Shown: positions 36,701 through 44,766 of the stretch, in pieces | Position numbering within the stretch: the stretch's first letter is position 1 | Layout of the letters: each line of letters starts with the position of its first letter | Virus record (IMG/VR): IMGVR_UViG_3300027754_000112 | Coordinates: 1-56,620 of that record | DNA: 56,620 bases | Source: a virus | Direction: 5' to 3' (one strand) | Program-made: the position numbers and the translations under genes | The notes under the pieces: model-generated | Database searches by the model: none | The model's input: only the letters and a program-made list of their open reading frames with translations | Told to the model about the DNA's origin: nothing

Positions 36701-36982
36701 GAACTATCAAGTGGTATGGAACGATTCATTAGCTCTCTTGCTATACGAGTCGCATTGATTAATATATCTAACCTACCAAGACCTAACATATTAATTATAG
36801 ACGAGGGTTTTGGGTGTCTAGACTCAACGTATTTATCAGGCATTAAATCATTGTTTTCATATTTAAAGTGTGTTTTTGATTCAATAATCATCATTTCACA
36901 TTTAGATATCATTAAAGACTGTGTAGATACAACTATGGAAATAACAAATGAATCTGGGATGTCAAAAGTCAAATTTATTTAA
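33776..36982 (+). CDS. Fused gp47-gp46 (Mre11/SbcD nuclease + Rad50/SbcC ATPase)
   Basis: Residues 1-390 are an Mre11/SbcD-type phosphoesterase: ILHIADVHIRL (D20, H22), VLGDLFHS, IAGNHDATL, LFHGAV and LLGDIHKHQ. Residues 400-1068 are a Rad50/SbcC-type ATPase. The P-loop is ASNASGKSS (424-432, with Ala in place of the usual first Gly). Two long coiled-coil arms flank the zinc hook C743-E-F-C746. An SSGMERFISSLAIR signature and the Walker B step PNILIIDEGFGCLD (D1009, E1010) complete it. In T4 the two are separate genes (47 and 46). They resect ends for recombination-dependent replication. There is no stop or frameshift between the halves. Confidence 0.88.
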   Translation: MVTKLQCKISEFTNILHIADVHIRLTKRHDEYLEVFNRLYKAIEKTPSTTLIAVLGDLFHSKSDLSPECVKLASDFLQNLARLRPTILIAGNHDATLANKNRLDSLTPIVEPIKNENLFYLKDSGIYIIGDIMFNNFSVFDEHELEKYVKYKDIPKNCLNETRYRIALFHGAVNDAVNDIGYKISNKSIQNEMFDNHQIVLLGDIHKHQVLQQYDEDQNKPVIVYASSMIQQNHGEDLNGHGFVFWDLKTKVFKHFEIANDYGFYTIEVNKGKLKTDIQNIPKKARLRIKCFESVATEVKAVLAEINKVSNVTEVSYVRVDDESSSSKNIIDNTNLNINNIADVDYQNKLISEYVKNKVKVDDDDLLQRVYTINKELNASLQKEHVVRNIRWKPKKFEFDNMFSYGEDNVIDFSKMKDVVGLFASNASGKSSILSALSFCIFDKCDRAFRASHVLNTQKMSFKCKFNFEINKVDYYIERKGLSDKKGNVKVDVKFWKEENGKVTELNGEARRSTNDIIRDYVGTYDDFILTTLSIQNNRAVSFIDMGQTERKDLLSQFMGLNIFDTLYNLATEKTKEINVLLKNFKNNDYTQKLVSLNNIIEVSSSMMTSERNLLEQLNLDREHQNNNLLKETEKLININSEFTDILILTNKEISYNNNITNLLSELLTHQSQQKLIENELITVSGSVSSFEQHKVEVKYKEYTQLQKQYQDKKNELDRIKIVVYNKLEKLKTLEQHKYDPNCEFCINNVFVKDAIKTKEEIDKDKADAFVLFESYTQLKNQINSYSTIESDYESYKNLLTQKSNLENKTNKINNTILSTENKIASDKNKLESVVQQIADFNKQKDVIESNAKIKIVIENIRNQIKLIDQKIKQKNNDMITVNSNYNTSLDQKKNIEKIIEDTKKMESQSDAYQLYASSIGRDGIPYELISQAMPAIEKEVNNILSQIVEFTISLSTDGKNVSAFINYEDKKWPLELSSGMERFISSLAIRVALINISNLPRPNILIIDEGFGCLDSTYLSGIKSLFSYLKCVFDSIIIISHLDIIKDCVDTTMEITNESGMSKVKFI

Positions 36983-37042
36983 TTTGTGTGCGTTATAAAA
37001 ATAAAAACGGGTTCAATAAACTATAGTTTCTCTAAAAAAAGT

Positions 37043-37050
37043 TATAAATA
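37043..37050 (+). promoter_or_regulatory. Late promoter TATAAATA before the sheath gene
   Basis: An exact T4-type late octamer lies in the 145-base gap between the gp47/46 gene and the sheath gene. Transcription would begin near 37056 and give a leader of about 70 AT-rich bases. That leader ends in GAAAGGA (37111-37117), one of the very few Shine-Dalgarno-like sites in the window, 10 bases before the ATG. I see nothing else in this gap. Confidence 0.65.
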
Positions 37051-37127
37051 TTGATATCTTGAGTTTTTTTGGAATATTTATATTTAACATTTTAAAAAAA
37101 TTATTTTTTTGAAAGGAAATATATAAT

Positions 37128-40100
37128 ATGCCAATTACACAAGGTGGAAACTTTAGTCCCGAAAATACAATAGTTAGTCCGGGAGTATTTACAAGAGAAA
37201 ATGATTTATCAGGTATCGCACAAGGCGTTGCCGACATTGGTGCCGTAATCGTCGCACCATTCTCAAAAGGTCCTGGCTTTACTCCGAAACTATTGACTAA
37301 TGTTGCGGATCTAGAAAATACATTCGGAACCTCCGACGGTACATACTATGGACCATATACAGCCAAACAATACCTCAATGAAAAAGGATTTGTTACCGTA
37401 TGTCGCGTCGGTGGTTTGACCGGCTACAACCAACAATATCCATTAGCACTTTATGCTGAGCCAGGTTATTATACCCGACAAGGTGACGTGGGATCTATCG
37501 TAAGCGCATCTTCATATCTCTACCTTTCTTCATCAACGGCTCTTATTAGTGGTTCTTCCGATTATTTGACTGGCAGTTTGAGTGCATCAGTGAATACAAC
37601 CGGCAGTTCTGGATCATATATTCAATCTGCGTCTCTCCTAATAACCATACCATCTGCGTCATTTACATTTACATTTGCGTCTACAGCTGGATCTTCTAAT
37701 ACTTCTTCGAGTAGTATAAATGGTTCAAGTGGCAGTTTGTTGTTCGCAGGATCCACCATCACAACCACTCTGTCTTCTTATAGTAATTTGACATTCAATA
37801 CTTCGTGGACATCTTCCTCCCAGACGTCAGTGACAACAAGTTCTAATGCTAGATCGATCTATGATTATGGCTTTTCAAACAATATTTTAACATCATCTGC
37901 GTTGCTCAGTCAAAGTATTCTATTGAAAGGTGGTACCGCTCCATTCGATACCGCAACTTTGATCAGTGGTTCTATTGTGAAATACAAAGGAAGTTGTGCA
38001 GATCCAATATTTAGAGTTGAAGGTATTATATCCGGGGCATTTGGTAAATATACTGGACAATTCACATCATACGGAAGCGGAAGCGATGACGGATGTGGTA
38101 ATTGGACAAACAATTATCGTTCTGGATCTGCTGTTTTGTTGGCAGTTTTTGCTGATACCTCAAACAATTCTCCAAATACTAGTTTGGTTTCACCCGGTTT
38201 CAGTGGATCTTCATTGAATACCGCATCTGTATTGAACAGTAACAGTTCAAGTATTATTTCTGACTACTTCTTGAATTTGTCTGGATCAACTAAGGGTGCA
38301 TACGGAACCTATGAATTCTCATTGGATCAAGCAAATACTAAATACATCAAAAATGTATTCCCAATATCTGCCGCAACTTCGCTTTCTACAACAAATACGT
38401 ATTTGTATAATATCTTTGAAGATAGTATCAAAAAAATTGCTGCAAATCCAAGTGGATATGGTATCAAAGTTATATCATTACCTGGTTCAGAATTTTCTGG
38501 TTCCATTCCATTAAATTTCACTGACACCAATTCGTTTGCTCCACAAAATGGCGATAGTGAGTTCAGTTTGAATAATGCAATTACTCCATTCATCGTATCT
38601 CAAAAGATCGCATCAGTCAATGGAACAGATTCTAGGTATGAACTGTTCCAATTGATGACTCTTTCAGATGGCACCAATACAAATACTCAATATAAGATTG
38701 AAATCAGTGATGTTCGTTTGGCAGGTAACAATCCTGGCAGTGATTGGGGAACATTCACTCTTGGAGTTCGGGACTTCAATGATACTGACAAACGTCCTAA
38801 GTATCTTGAAATATATACCAACTTAAGTTTGGATCCAAATTCCTCAAACTTCATTGCCCGCCGTATCGGTGATCGTTACAACTATATCACTTATAATGGC
38901 AAGATCATTGAATTTGGAACATATTCCAATCTAAGTAAATGTATTCGTGTAACAATGTCTACAAATTCATATCCAGTAAGTGTAGTTCCTTATGGATTTC
39001 AATCATATTCCGCGCCAGTCGCGGGTCATATTGCTAAAATAACTCCAACATTGAAGTATAGTAATGCTTCTCTATATGGAACTTCAATTGGTAAGTATCC
39101 ATCTGGTGTAATATTCAACGATGTTCCATCAACCGATTCTGAAATCGTCAGTTTATATCCTACTTCTTCAACTGGAGTACCTGTATATCATGACAATCTC
39201 CAATACTTTGCTCCTATTCCAAGTGGTGCTACTGCTGGGTATAATGTTGCATTCGCTCTTGATAACACAATAACTGGATCCAATACTGGTTCGGTTCTTG
39301 CTGCAAGTTTGAGTGGTAGTATTCCTTCAACTTTAACTGCACTTGAAACAACGTATGTTAAGATGCGTAAGTTTATTCTAGGATTCCAATCTGGATTTGA
39401 CGGTCAATCACCTGCAATTAATATTAACTTGGGAGGTGATATTGTTGCAGGTAACACTCAGGGTTTGAATTGTACCAACATTAACAGTGCAGGATCAGTT
39501 GGTTATAAACAGGCGGTTGCTGCTCTTGGAAATGCTGACGAGTTTGATATCAATTTGATTGTAACTCCGGGTATCTTCCATCAACGACACAGTTATGTAA
39601 CACAACTCGTAACTGACATGTGTGAAGCTCGTGGTGATTGTTTCTATATCATGGATAACGTAGTATTCCCGTCAAATCCACAACAAAGTATTGGATTGAT
39701 TGATGCCGCTGTAAATGACGTATCCACAATTGATAGTAATTATGTCGCAACTTATTATCCTTGGGTCAAGATTCTTGACACCAACATCAACAAGATTGTA
39801 AGTGTTCCTCCATCTGTAGTATTGCCCGCAGTTTTCGCTGCCAATGACAATGTTGCTGCCGAATGGTTCGCACCTGCTGGTTTGAATCGTGGTGGTATCT
39901 CACAAGCAGTTCAAGTTCTTGACAGAACCACTCATCAAGAACGTGATACCTTATATCAAGGCCGTGTCAATCCAATCGCTGCCTTTCCTGGTCAAGGTAT
40001 CTGTGTTTGGGGACAAAAGACTCTACAACAAAAGTCAAGTGCTTTGGATAGAGTCAGTGTTCGCAGATTATTGATCGGATTGAAGAAATACATTGCTTCT

Positions 40101-40367
40101 ACAAGTAAATACCTTGTATTTGAACAAAATGTTGCTTCAACTCGTAATCGTTTCTTGAGTATCGTAAATCCGTATTTAGAAGGAATTCAACAACGCAGTG
40201 GTTTGTATGCTTTCCAAGTAAAAATGGATGATACTAACAATACACCAGATATAATTGATCGTAACATCCTATATGGTCAAATCTTTATTCAACCAACCCG
40301 TACATCTGAATTCATAGTTCTCGATTTCAATGTGCTTCCTTCAGGAGCAGTTTTTCCTGGAGCCTAA
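37128..40367 (+). CDS. gp18: Tail sheath protein gp18, enlarged
   Basis: The N-terminal domain has the standard SPGVFTREND, followed by GAVIVAPFSKGPGFTPKLLT and TVCRVGG. The C-terminal core is typical of gp18 (SQAVQVLDRTTHQERDTLYQ, GICVWGQKTLQQKSSALDRV, SVRRLLIGLKKYI, then RTSEFIVLDFNVLPSGA). At 1079 residues it is far longer than T4 gp18 (659). Much of the extra length is a Ser/Thr-rich block at about residues 125-265, with a beta-rich region after it, likely projecting from the sheath surface. It has its own late promoter and Shine-Dalgarno sequence and is followed by a strong terminator, as expected for a very abundant protein. Confidence 0.92.
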   Translation: MPITQGGNFSPENTIVSPGVFTRENDLSGIAQGVADIGAVIVAPFSKGPGFTPKLLTNVADLENTFGTSDGTYYGPYTAKQYLNEKGFVTVCRVGGLTGYNQQYPLALYAEPGYYTRQGDVGSIVSASSYLYLSSSTALISGSSDYLTGSLSASVNTTGSSGSYIQSASLLITIPSASFTFTFASTAGSSNTSSSSINGSSGSLLFAGSTITTTLSSYSNLTFNTSWTSSSQTSVTTSSNARSIYDYGFSNNILTSSALLSQSILLKGGTAPFDTATLISGSIVKYKGSCADPIFRVEGIISGAFGKYTGQFTSYGSGSDDGCGNWTNNYRSGSAVLLAVFADTSNNSPNTSLVSPGFSGSSLNTASVLNSNSSSIISDYFLNLSGSTKGAYGTYEFSLDQANTKYIKNVFPISAATSLSTTNTYLYNIFEDSIKKIAANPSGYGIKVISLPGSEFSGSIPLNFTDTNSFAPQNGDSEFSLNNAITPFIVSQKIASVNGTDSRYELFQLMTLSDGTNTNTQYKIEISDVRLAGNNPGSDWGTFTLGVRDFNDTDKRPKYLEIYTNLSLDPNSSNFIARRIGDRYNYITYNGKIIEFGTYSNLSKCIRVTMSTNSYPVSVVPYGFQSYSAPVAGHIAKITPTLKYSNASLYGTSIGKYPSGVIFNDVPSTDSEIVSLYPTSSTGVPVYHDNLQYFAPIPSGATAGYNVAFALDNTITGSNTGSVLAASLSGSIPSTLTALETTYVKMRKFILGFQSGFDGQSPAININLGGDIVAGNTQGLNCTNINSAGSVGYKQAVAALGNADEFDINLIVTPGIFHQRHSYVTQLVTDMCEARGDCFYIMDNVVFPSNPQQSIGLIDAAVNDVSTIDSNYVATYYPWVKILDTNINKIVSVPPSVVLPAVFAANDNVAAEWFAPAGLNRGGISQAVQVLDRTTHQERDTLYQGRVNPIAAFPGQGICVWGQKTLQQKSSALDRVSVRRLLIGLKKYIASTSKYLVFEQNVASTRNRFLSIVNPYLEGIQQRSGLYAFQVKMDDTNNTPDIIDRNILYGQIFIQPTRTSEFIVLDFNVLPSGAVFPGA

Positions 40368-40387
40368 TTAAGACTGATTAAAACAAA

Positions 40388-40417
40388 CCCCACTTTTTAA
40401 AAGAAGTGGGGTTTTTT
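40388..40417 (+). terminator. Rho-independent terminator after the sheath gene
   Basis: CCCCACTT (40388-40395) pairs with AAGTGGGG (40404-40411), followed by six T. The hairpin is perfect, starts 20 bases after the sheath stop, and is one of the two clearest intrinsic terminators in the window. Confidence 0.92.
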
Positions 40418-40436
40418 GTAAATTTGTATTATACTT

Positions 40437-40471
40437 ATATCATATACGAAATAGATACTAGTAAATGATAT
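40437..40471 (+). promoter_or_regulatory. Inverted repeat overlapping the start of homing endonuclease 1
   Basis: ATATCAT (40437-40443) is the reverse complement of ATGATAT (40465-40471), and the second arm contains the first bases of the ATG (40470). In read-through RNA the hairpin would mask the start. The arms are only 7 bp and AT-rich. Confidence 0.35.
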
Positions 40472-42272
40472 GAACAAGTGTAAAGTGTGTGATATTTATA
40501 CCAATAATGATAATTATTGTTCGATGAAATGTAGGGATTCATCAAGAAAAAGCAAATCTTGGATTGTCAAAAAATGTAAAGTTTGTGAAAGCGTATTTGA
40601 ATGTAGAGTATCCAGAATTAAAATATACTGTTCGTGTAAATGTGCAAGTAATGACAAATATATTACTATTAAAAAGAATGAAAAGGCAAAAGAAACAAAT
40701 ATAAAGAAATATGGGTGTCATCCATCGAAGACGGATTTGGTAAAAGAAAAAATTAAAAATAGTTTAATAGAGAAATATGGGGTAGACCATTATAGTAAAA
40801 CCGAGGATTATAAGACAAAAGTAAAGTCTACTAATTTAAAGAAATATAATGTAGAATATCCCCAACAAAACGAATTAATAAAAGAAAAAACAAAAATAAA
40901 AGTAAATGAAAAATATGGGGGGTTTACATTAAAATCGAAAAAACTTTCTGAAAAGGTTAAGTCAACAATTTTAGAAAAGTATGGTGTTGATAATGTTCAG
41001 AAAAATGAAAATATTAAAAATAAAAAAGAAAATACAAATTTGAAGAAATATGGGTTTAAAAGTCCATTAAAAAATGAAAGTATAAAATCTAAAATAAAAG
41101 ATACTTTGTTTAAAAAATATAATGTTACTAATATTTCACAAGATTTTAATACAAGATGTAAAATATCTGCAACGATTCATAAAAAGTTTTATGAATATTT
41201 GATAAATGAAAAACTAAAAAATATATGTAAGCCTCTTTTTTCCACGGAAGAATATACGGGTGTAGAATATTACAAAAAATATCAATTTGAATGCATCAAA
41301 TGCAACAATGTATTTTCTGATTATTTGTATGGGGGAAGAATCCCAAAATGTCAAATTTGTTATCCGTTTATACAAAGTAAACCACAAAAAGAAGTCTATG
41401 ATTTCGTTCGGGACATTTTACCAAAAAACATTGAAATAATAGAAAATACTAAGAAAATTTTACCAAGTGGAAAGGAATTAGATATATATATTCCATCAAA
41501 AAATATAGCGATAGAATTTGATGGATTATACTGGCACAGTGAAATTAACGGACAAAAAAATAAAAACTATCATTTGGATAAAACAGAAGAATGTGAAAAA
41601 CTTGGTATAAAATGTATTCATATTTTTGAAAATGAATGGACATTAAAAAATGACATTATAAAAAGAAAAATATCGTATATGTTAAAAACAAAATCAAACA
41701 AGGGGATTTATGCTAGAAATTGTATAATAAAGGAAATAGATGAAAATGAGAAACGGTTGTTTTTGGATAAATATCATATTCAAGGAAATGATAAGAGTAA
41801 AATAAAATTGGGAGCTTTTTATCAAAATGAATTGGTAGCCGTAATGACATTCAGTAAACAACGACTTGCTCTCGGTAACAAAACTTCAATTGACGGTGAA
41901 TATGAATTAATAAGATTTTGTGTTGGAAATGAGAATGTGATTGGAATAGGAGGTAAACTATTATCTTATTTCATCAGAAAATACGATCCAATAAAAATTG
42001 TGAGTTATGCGGATAGAAGATATAGCGATTCCAAGTCGTTTTATCAAAAAATAGGTTTTAATTTTGTTGGAGTAACAAATCCCAATTATTGGTATTTTTT
42101 GCCCGATAATTATTTAAATTTAACTCACCGATTCAATTTCAGAAAAAATATATTACACAAAAAACTTGAAAAATTTGACTCCAATTTAACTGAATGGCAA
42201 AATATGCAAATTAATGGATATGATAGAATCTGGGATTGTGGACATTTAAAATACGAATGGTTGCGTAGTTAA
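40470..42272 (+). CDS. Free-standing homing endonuclease, Hef/EDxHD-like (HEG 1)
   Basis: This 600-residue protein has two N-terminal Cys clusters (CKVCDIYTNNDNYCSMKC, CKVCESVFECRVSRIKIYC). Five or six repeats of the form K-Y-G-V-x-N-x-x-K-x-E-x-I-K follow, a DNA-binding module of phage endonucleases, then another Zn site (FECIKCNNVF...CQIC). The nuclease core (ELDIYIPSKNIAIEFDGLYW, then IHIFENEW) is of the Vsr/EDxHD type. The C-terminal third (KLGAFYQNELVAVMTFSKQR, then KIVSYADRRYSDSKSFYQKI) looks like a GNAT-fold domain. It is inserted between the sheath terminator and the terminase operon and is a paralogue of the 51190 gene. It would spread by cutting phages that lack it. Confidence 0.78.
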   Translation: MNKCKVCDIYTNNDNYCSMKCRDSSRKSKSWIVKKCKVCESVFECRVSRIKIYCSCKCASNDKYITIKKNEKAKETNIKKYGCHPSKTDLVKEKIKNSLIEKYGVDHYSKTEDYKTKVKSTNLKKYNVEYPQQNELIKEKTKIKVNEKYGGFTLKSKKLSEKVKSTILEKYGVDNVQKNENIKNKKENTNLKKYGFKSPLKNESIKSKIKDTLFKKYNVTNISQDFNTRCKISATIHKKFYEYLINEKLKNICKPLFSTEEYTGVEYYKKYQFECIKCNNVFSDYLYGGRIPKCQICYPFIQSKPQKEVYDFVRDILPKNIEIIENTKKILPSGKELDIYIPSKNIAIEFDGLYWHSEINGQKNKNYHLDKTEECEKLGIKCIHIFENEWTLKNDIIKRKISYMLKTKSNKGIYARNCIIKEIDENEKRLFLDKYHIQGNDKSKIKLGAFYQNELVAVMTFSKQRLALGNKTSIDGEYELIRFCVGNENVIGIGGKLLSYFIRKYDPIKIVSYADRRYSDSKSFYQKIGFNFVGVTNPNYWYFLPDNYLNLTHRFNFRKNILHKKLEKFDSNLTEWQNMQINGYDRIWDCGHLKYEWLRS

Positions 42273-42331
42273 AAAAATTAAGATTAAAATAAAATATTAT
42301 ATATATAGTTATCACATTAGATACATCGCCA

Positions 42332-42403
42332 GATATGTATTTTAAGGGGCAAGGACTGTCCTATTGAAGCACCTATGGCGTTAGCCTAGCGACAGTGAGG
42401 TTC
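42332..42403 (+). promoter_or_regulatory. Leader element D: GATATGTAT box plus foldable RNA
   Basis: GATATGTAT lies at 42332-42340, followed after 15 bases by CTGTCCTATTGAAGC (42356-42370), the same block as in leader C. ACTGTC 42355-42360 pairs perfectly with GACAGT 42391-42396. Inside, CTA 42373-42375 plus GGC 42377-42379 pair with GCC 42384-42386 plus TAG 42387-42389 around a GTTA loop. The conserved CTATTGAAGC lies in the internal loop. AGG 42398-42400 could instead pair with CCT 42360-42362, crossing the main stem. A TATATATA run precedes it at 42299. Confidence 0.6.
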
Positions 42404-42407
42404 CAAT

Positions 42408-42434
42408 TATAAATATCAATAATATAAAGGGTGG
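42408..42434 (+). promoter_or_regulatory. Late promoter TATAAATA and Shine-Dalgarno site for the terminase operon
   Basis: TATAAATA occupies 42408-42415, five bases after leader D ends. Transcription would start near 42421. AAAGGGTGG (42426-42434) is a usable Shine-Dalgarno site 10 bases before ATG 42445. The order leader D, late promoter, gene suggests that D acts on transcripts from a different, probably earlier, start. Confidence 0.6.
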
Positions 42435-42444
42435 ATTATAAGTT

Positions 42445-43152
42445 ATGAGAAGTAATACCGGCAAAAATATAAAATTAAAAACAGGTAAATCTAATTTGGA
42501 TATAGTTAAAAGTTACATTGACGGAGAAAGAGCATTCGTACAAGTTGGTTATGATGAAAATTCGCAACTATCAAGTAGAAAAGAAGGAGAGGAATGGGAA
42601 GATAGTCAAGGTAAAACTTGGATAAAACAGAACGGAGTAAAGAAAAGAGTTTCTAAAAAATCTATAATTAATATTGAACAGAAATGTTCTATATGTGAAG
42701 CGGACATGAAATGGGGAAATTATTTGGATCAAAGAGTATATCCAAGATGTGGAAAATGTTATGATTGTAGTATTATATTTGACGACCGTTTAAAATTACT
42801 TGGAGTTTTCAACGAATATGCTCGATATACTGTATTTAAAAATCAACTTTCAAAGTTAAATGACATAAAGTCAAAATTGCAAGAAAGCATAGATTACTTG
42901 GAAAATTATGATTCGTCATTGAAATATTATAATAGTGATGGCACTCATGAAGTTTGGACAGATAATACGGACACTCGTGAAAAAGTTCTTACAGATTTAC
43001 GTAAAGATATGACAGAAGTAGATGATCGATTAAAAGAAACACACGAAGCATTGAGTCAAATTTCATATGATTCTTCGGTGGAAGAAAAGGCAAAACAAAT
43101 GACTTTGGAAAGTTTAAAAGCTAAAGAAAAAATGAAATTTGATACTCTATGA
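42445..43152 (+). CDS. Zn-ribbon coiled-coil protein before TerL (possible small terminase role)
   Basis: This 235-residue protein carries the segment RKEGEEWEDSQGKTWIKQNG and a four-Cys zinc ribbon (C-S-I-C-E-A-D-M...C-G-K-C-Y-D-C). The second half is a long helical region (FKNQLSKLNDIKSKLQESID, then DDRLKETHEALSQI) likely to be a coiled coil. It overlaps the large terminase gene by four bases. T4 has the small terminase gp16 in this position, and coiled-coil oligomerisation would suit such a role. I see no helix-turn-helix and no direct gp16 similarity, so this is inference from context. It has a late promoter and Shine-Dalgarno sequence of its own. Confidence 0.55.
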   Translation: MRSNTGKNIKLKTGKSNLDIVKSYIDGERAFVQVGYDENSQLSSRKEGEEWEDSQGKTWIKQNGVKKRVSKKSIINIEQKCSICEADMKWGNYLDQRVYPRCGKCYDCSIIFDDRLKLLGVFNEYARYTVFKNQLSKLNDIKSKLQESIDYLENYDSSLKYYNSDGTHEVWTDNTDTREKVLTDLRKDMTEVDDRLKETHEALSQISYDSSVEEKAKQMTLESLKAKEKMKFDTL

Positions 43153-44738
43153 GTCAAAAAACTCTAAAAGATGTAATAAAAGAAGAGTATAAAAAATGTT
43201 TGGTTGATCCGATGTATTTCATGAAAAAATATGTCAAAATTCAACATCAAACCCGTGGCATTATTCCGTTTGAATTGTATCCATTTCAAGAAGAAACACT
43301 TCAAAATTTCATAGATAACGATAGAAATATCGTGCTAAAGTCTCGTCAAATGGGTATTTCAACTCTCGTTTCTGCTTATGCATTGTGGACAATGATCTTC
43401 AATCCTGGCAAAAATGTTTTGATATTATCAACCGTTCAAAACACATCAAAAGAAATTGTTTCCAAAATTCGGTTAGCTAACAACAATCTACCAAGTTGGT
43501 TGAAGGTTCCGACTGTGGAAGATAACAGATTGTCTTTGAAGTTTAAAAATGAATCCAGAGTATTGGCAGCATCATCCGCAGCCGACAGTTCTCGTGGTTT
43601 TAGTTCATATCTATTGGTAATGGATGAATGCGGCTTTATAGAAAATGCTGAAGAGGTCTGGACATCTGCACAACAAACTATGGCAACCGGAGGTAGAGCT
43701 ATATTACTTTCGACTCCGAATGGAGTTGGAAATTTCTTTCATCAAATGTGGGTAGATGCAGAAGCAAAGAAAAATACTTTTAATACAATAAGATTAAAAT
43801 GGAATTTACATCCAGAAAGAGATCAATCTTGGAGAAACAGACAAACTGATGAATTGGGTCAAAAACGATCATCTCAAGAATGTGATACGGAATTTTTATC
43901 TTCAGGAAATACTGTAGTTGATCAGGGGATTATTGAATTTTATAGAAATTCCAAGGCTAAAGATCCGATAGAAATCCGTGGCATTGATCAAGGTTATTGG
44001 ATTTGGGAATATCCAGATTATAGTAGAAATTATATAGTATGTGCTGACGTTGCAAGGGGTGACGGTGCAGATTTTAGTGCATTTCATATATTGGACGTTG
44101 AAACACTCACACAGGTTGCTGAATACAGAGGTCAGATGGATACCAAAAATTATGGGAATTTCTTGGTGGAAGTTGCAACTGCGTATAATAATGCTTTGCT
44201 GATTGTAGAAAATAATAATTATGGATGGGCGGTATTACAACAGATCATTGATAGACAGTATCAAAACACATTCTATAGCAGCGAAGATTTACAATACGTG
44301 GACGTTGAACGTCAACTCAGTAACAAATATAATCGTGACGAAAAAAAGATGATTCCTGGCTTCACAACCAGTTCCAAGACTCGCCCATTATTGATTTCCA
44401 AACTTGATACATATTTCAGAGAACAGTCTGTAAATGTATATTCTAAGAGGTTATTGGACGAACTTTCCGTGTTCATATGGAATTCCAATAAAGCCGAAGC
44501 AATGAGAGGTTATAATGATGACTTGGTGTTGTCATTAGCAATAGGATTGTGGGTCAGAGACACTGCATTACGATTACGTCAACAAGGTATGGATATGAAC
44601 CGCAGTCTTATTAATGGAATTTCAAGAGTTTCAAATGATAATATTTATACATCAAAAACACAACCAAATGAAACTGGTTGGTCTATGAAATTGGGACAGA
44701 ATAACGATAAACAAGAAAATCTCACATGGTTACTGTAA
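43149..44738 (+). CDS. gp17: Terminase large subunit gp17
   Basis: The ATPase half begins FELYPFQEETLQNFIDNDRN. The P-loop LKSRQMGIST (K64 before S-R-Q, and Ile70 where T4 has Lys) is followed by the Walker B step YLLVMDECGFI and the coupling motif LLSTPNG. The RNase H-like nuclease half has ADVARGDGADFSAFHI (D300), LLIVENNNYGWAVLQQI and a final NDDLVLSLAIGLW. At 529 residues it is somewhat shorter than T4 gp17 (610). It packages concatemeric DNA into proheads through the portal encoded next. The start overlaps the upstream gene by four bases. Confidence 0.93.
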   Translation: MSQKTLKDVIKEEYKKCLVDPMYFMKKYVKIQHQTRGIIPFELYPFQEETLQNFIDNDRNIVLKSRQMGISTLVSAYALWTMIFNPGKNVLILSTVQNTSKEIVSKIRLANNNLPSWLKVPTVEDNRLSLKFKNESRVLAASSAADSSRGFSSYLLVMDECGFIENAEEVWTSAQQTMATGGRAILLSTPNGVGNFFHQMWVDAEAKKNTFNTIRLKWNLHPERDQSWRNRQTDELGQKRSSQECDTEFLSSGNTVVDQGIIEFYRNSKAKDPIEIRGIDQGYWIWEYPDYSRNYIVCADVARGDGADFSAFHILDVETLTQVAEYRGQMDTKNYGNFLVEVATAYNNALLIVENNNYGWAVLQQIIDRQYQNTFYSSEDLQYVDVERQLSNKYNRDEKKMIPGFTTSSKTRPLLISKLDTYFREQSVNVYSKRLLDELSVFIWNSNKAEAMRGYNDDLVLSLAIGLWVRDTALRLRQQGMDMNRSLINGISRVSNDNIYTSKTQPNETGWSMKLGQNNDKQENLTWLL

Positions 44739-44766
44739 TCGTTTGATATATATACTATAACAAATT

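Noticed and set aside
42332-42403. Leader D as a tRNA (GGTTCC near its end looks like a T-arm)
   Set aside because: No acceptor stem, anticodon arm or D-arm can be drawn in a normal layout.
40368-42444. Group I intron around the homing endonuclease genes
   Set aside because: The neighbouring sheath and protease genes end normally at their own stops, and nothing has to be spliced; the endonucleases are free-standing.
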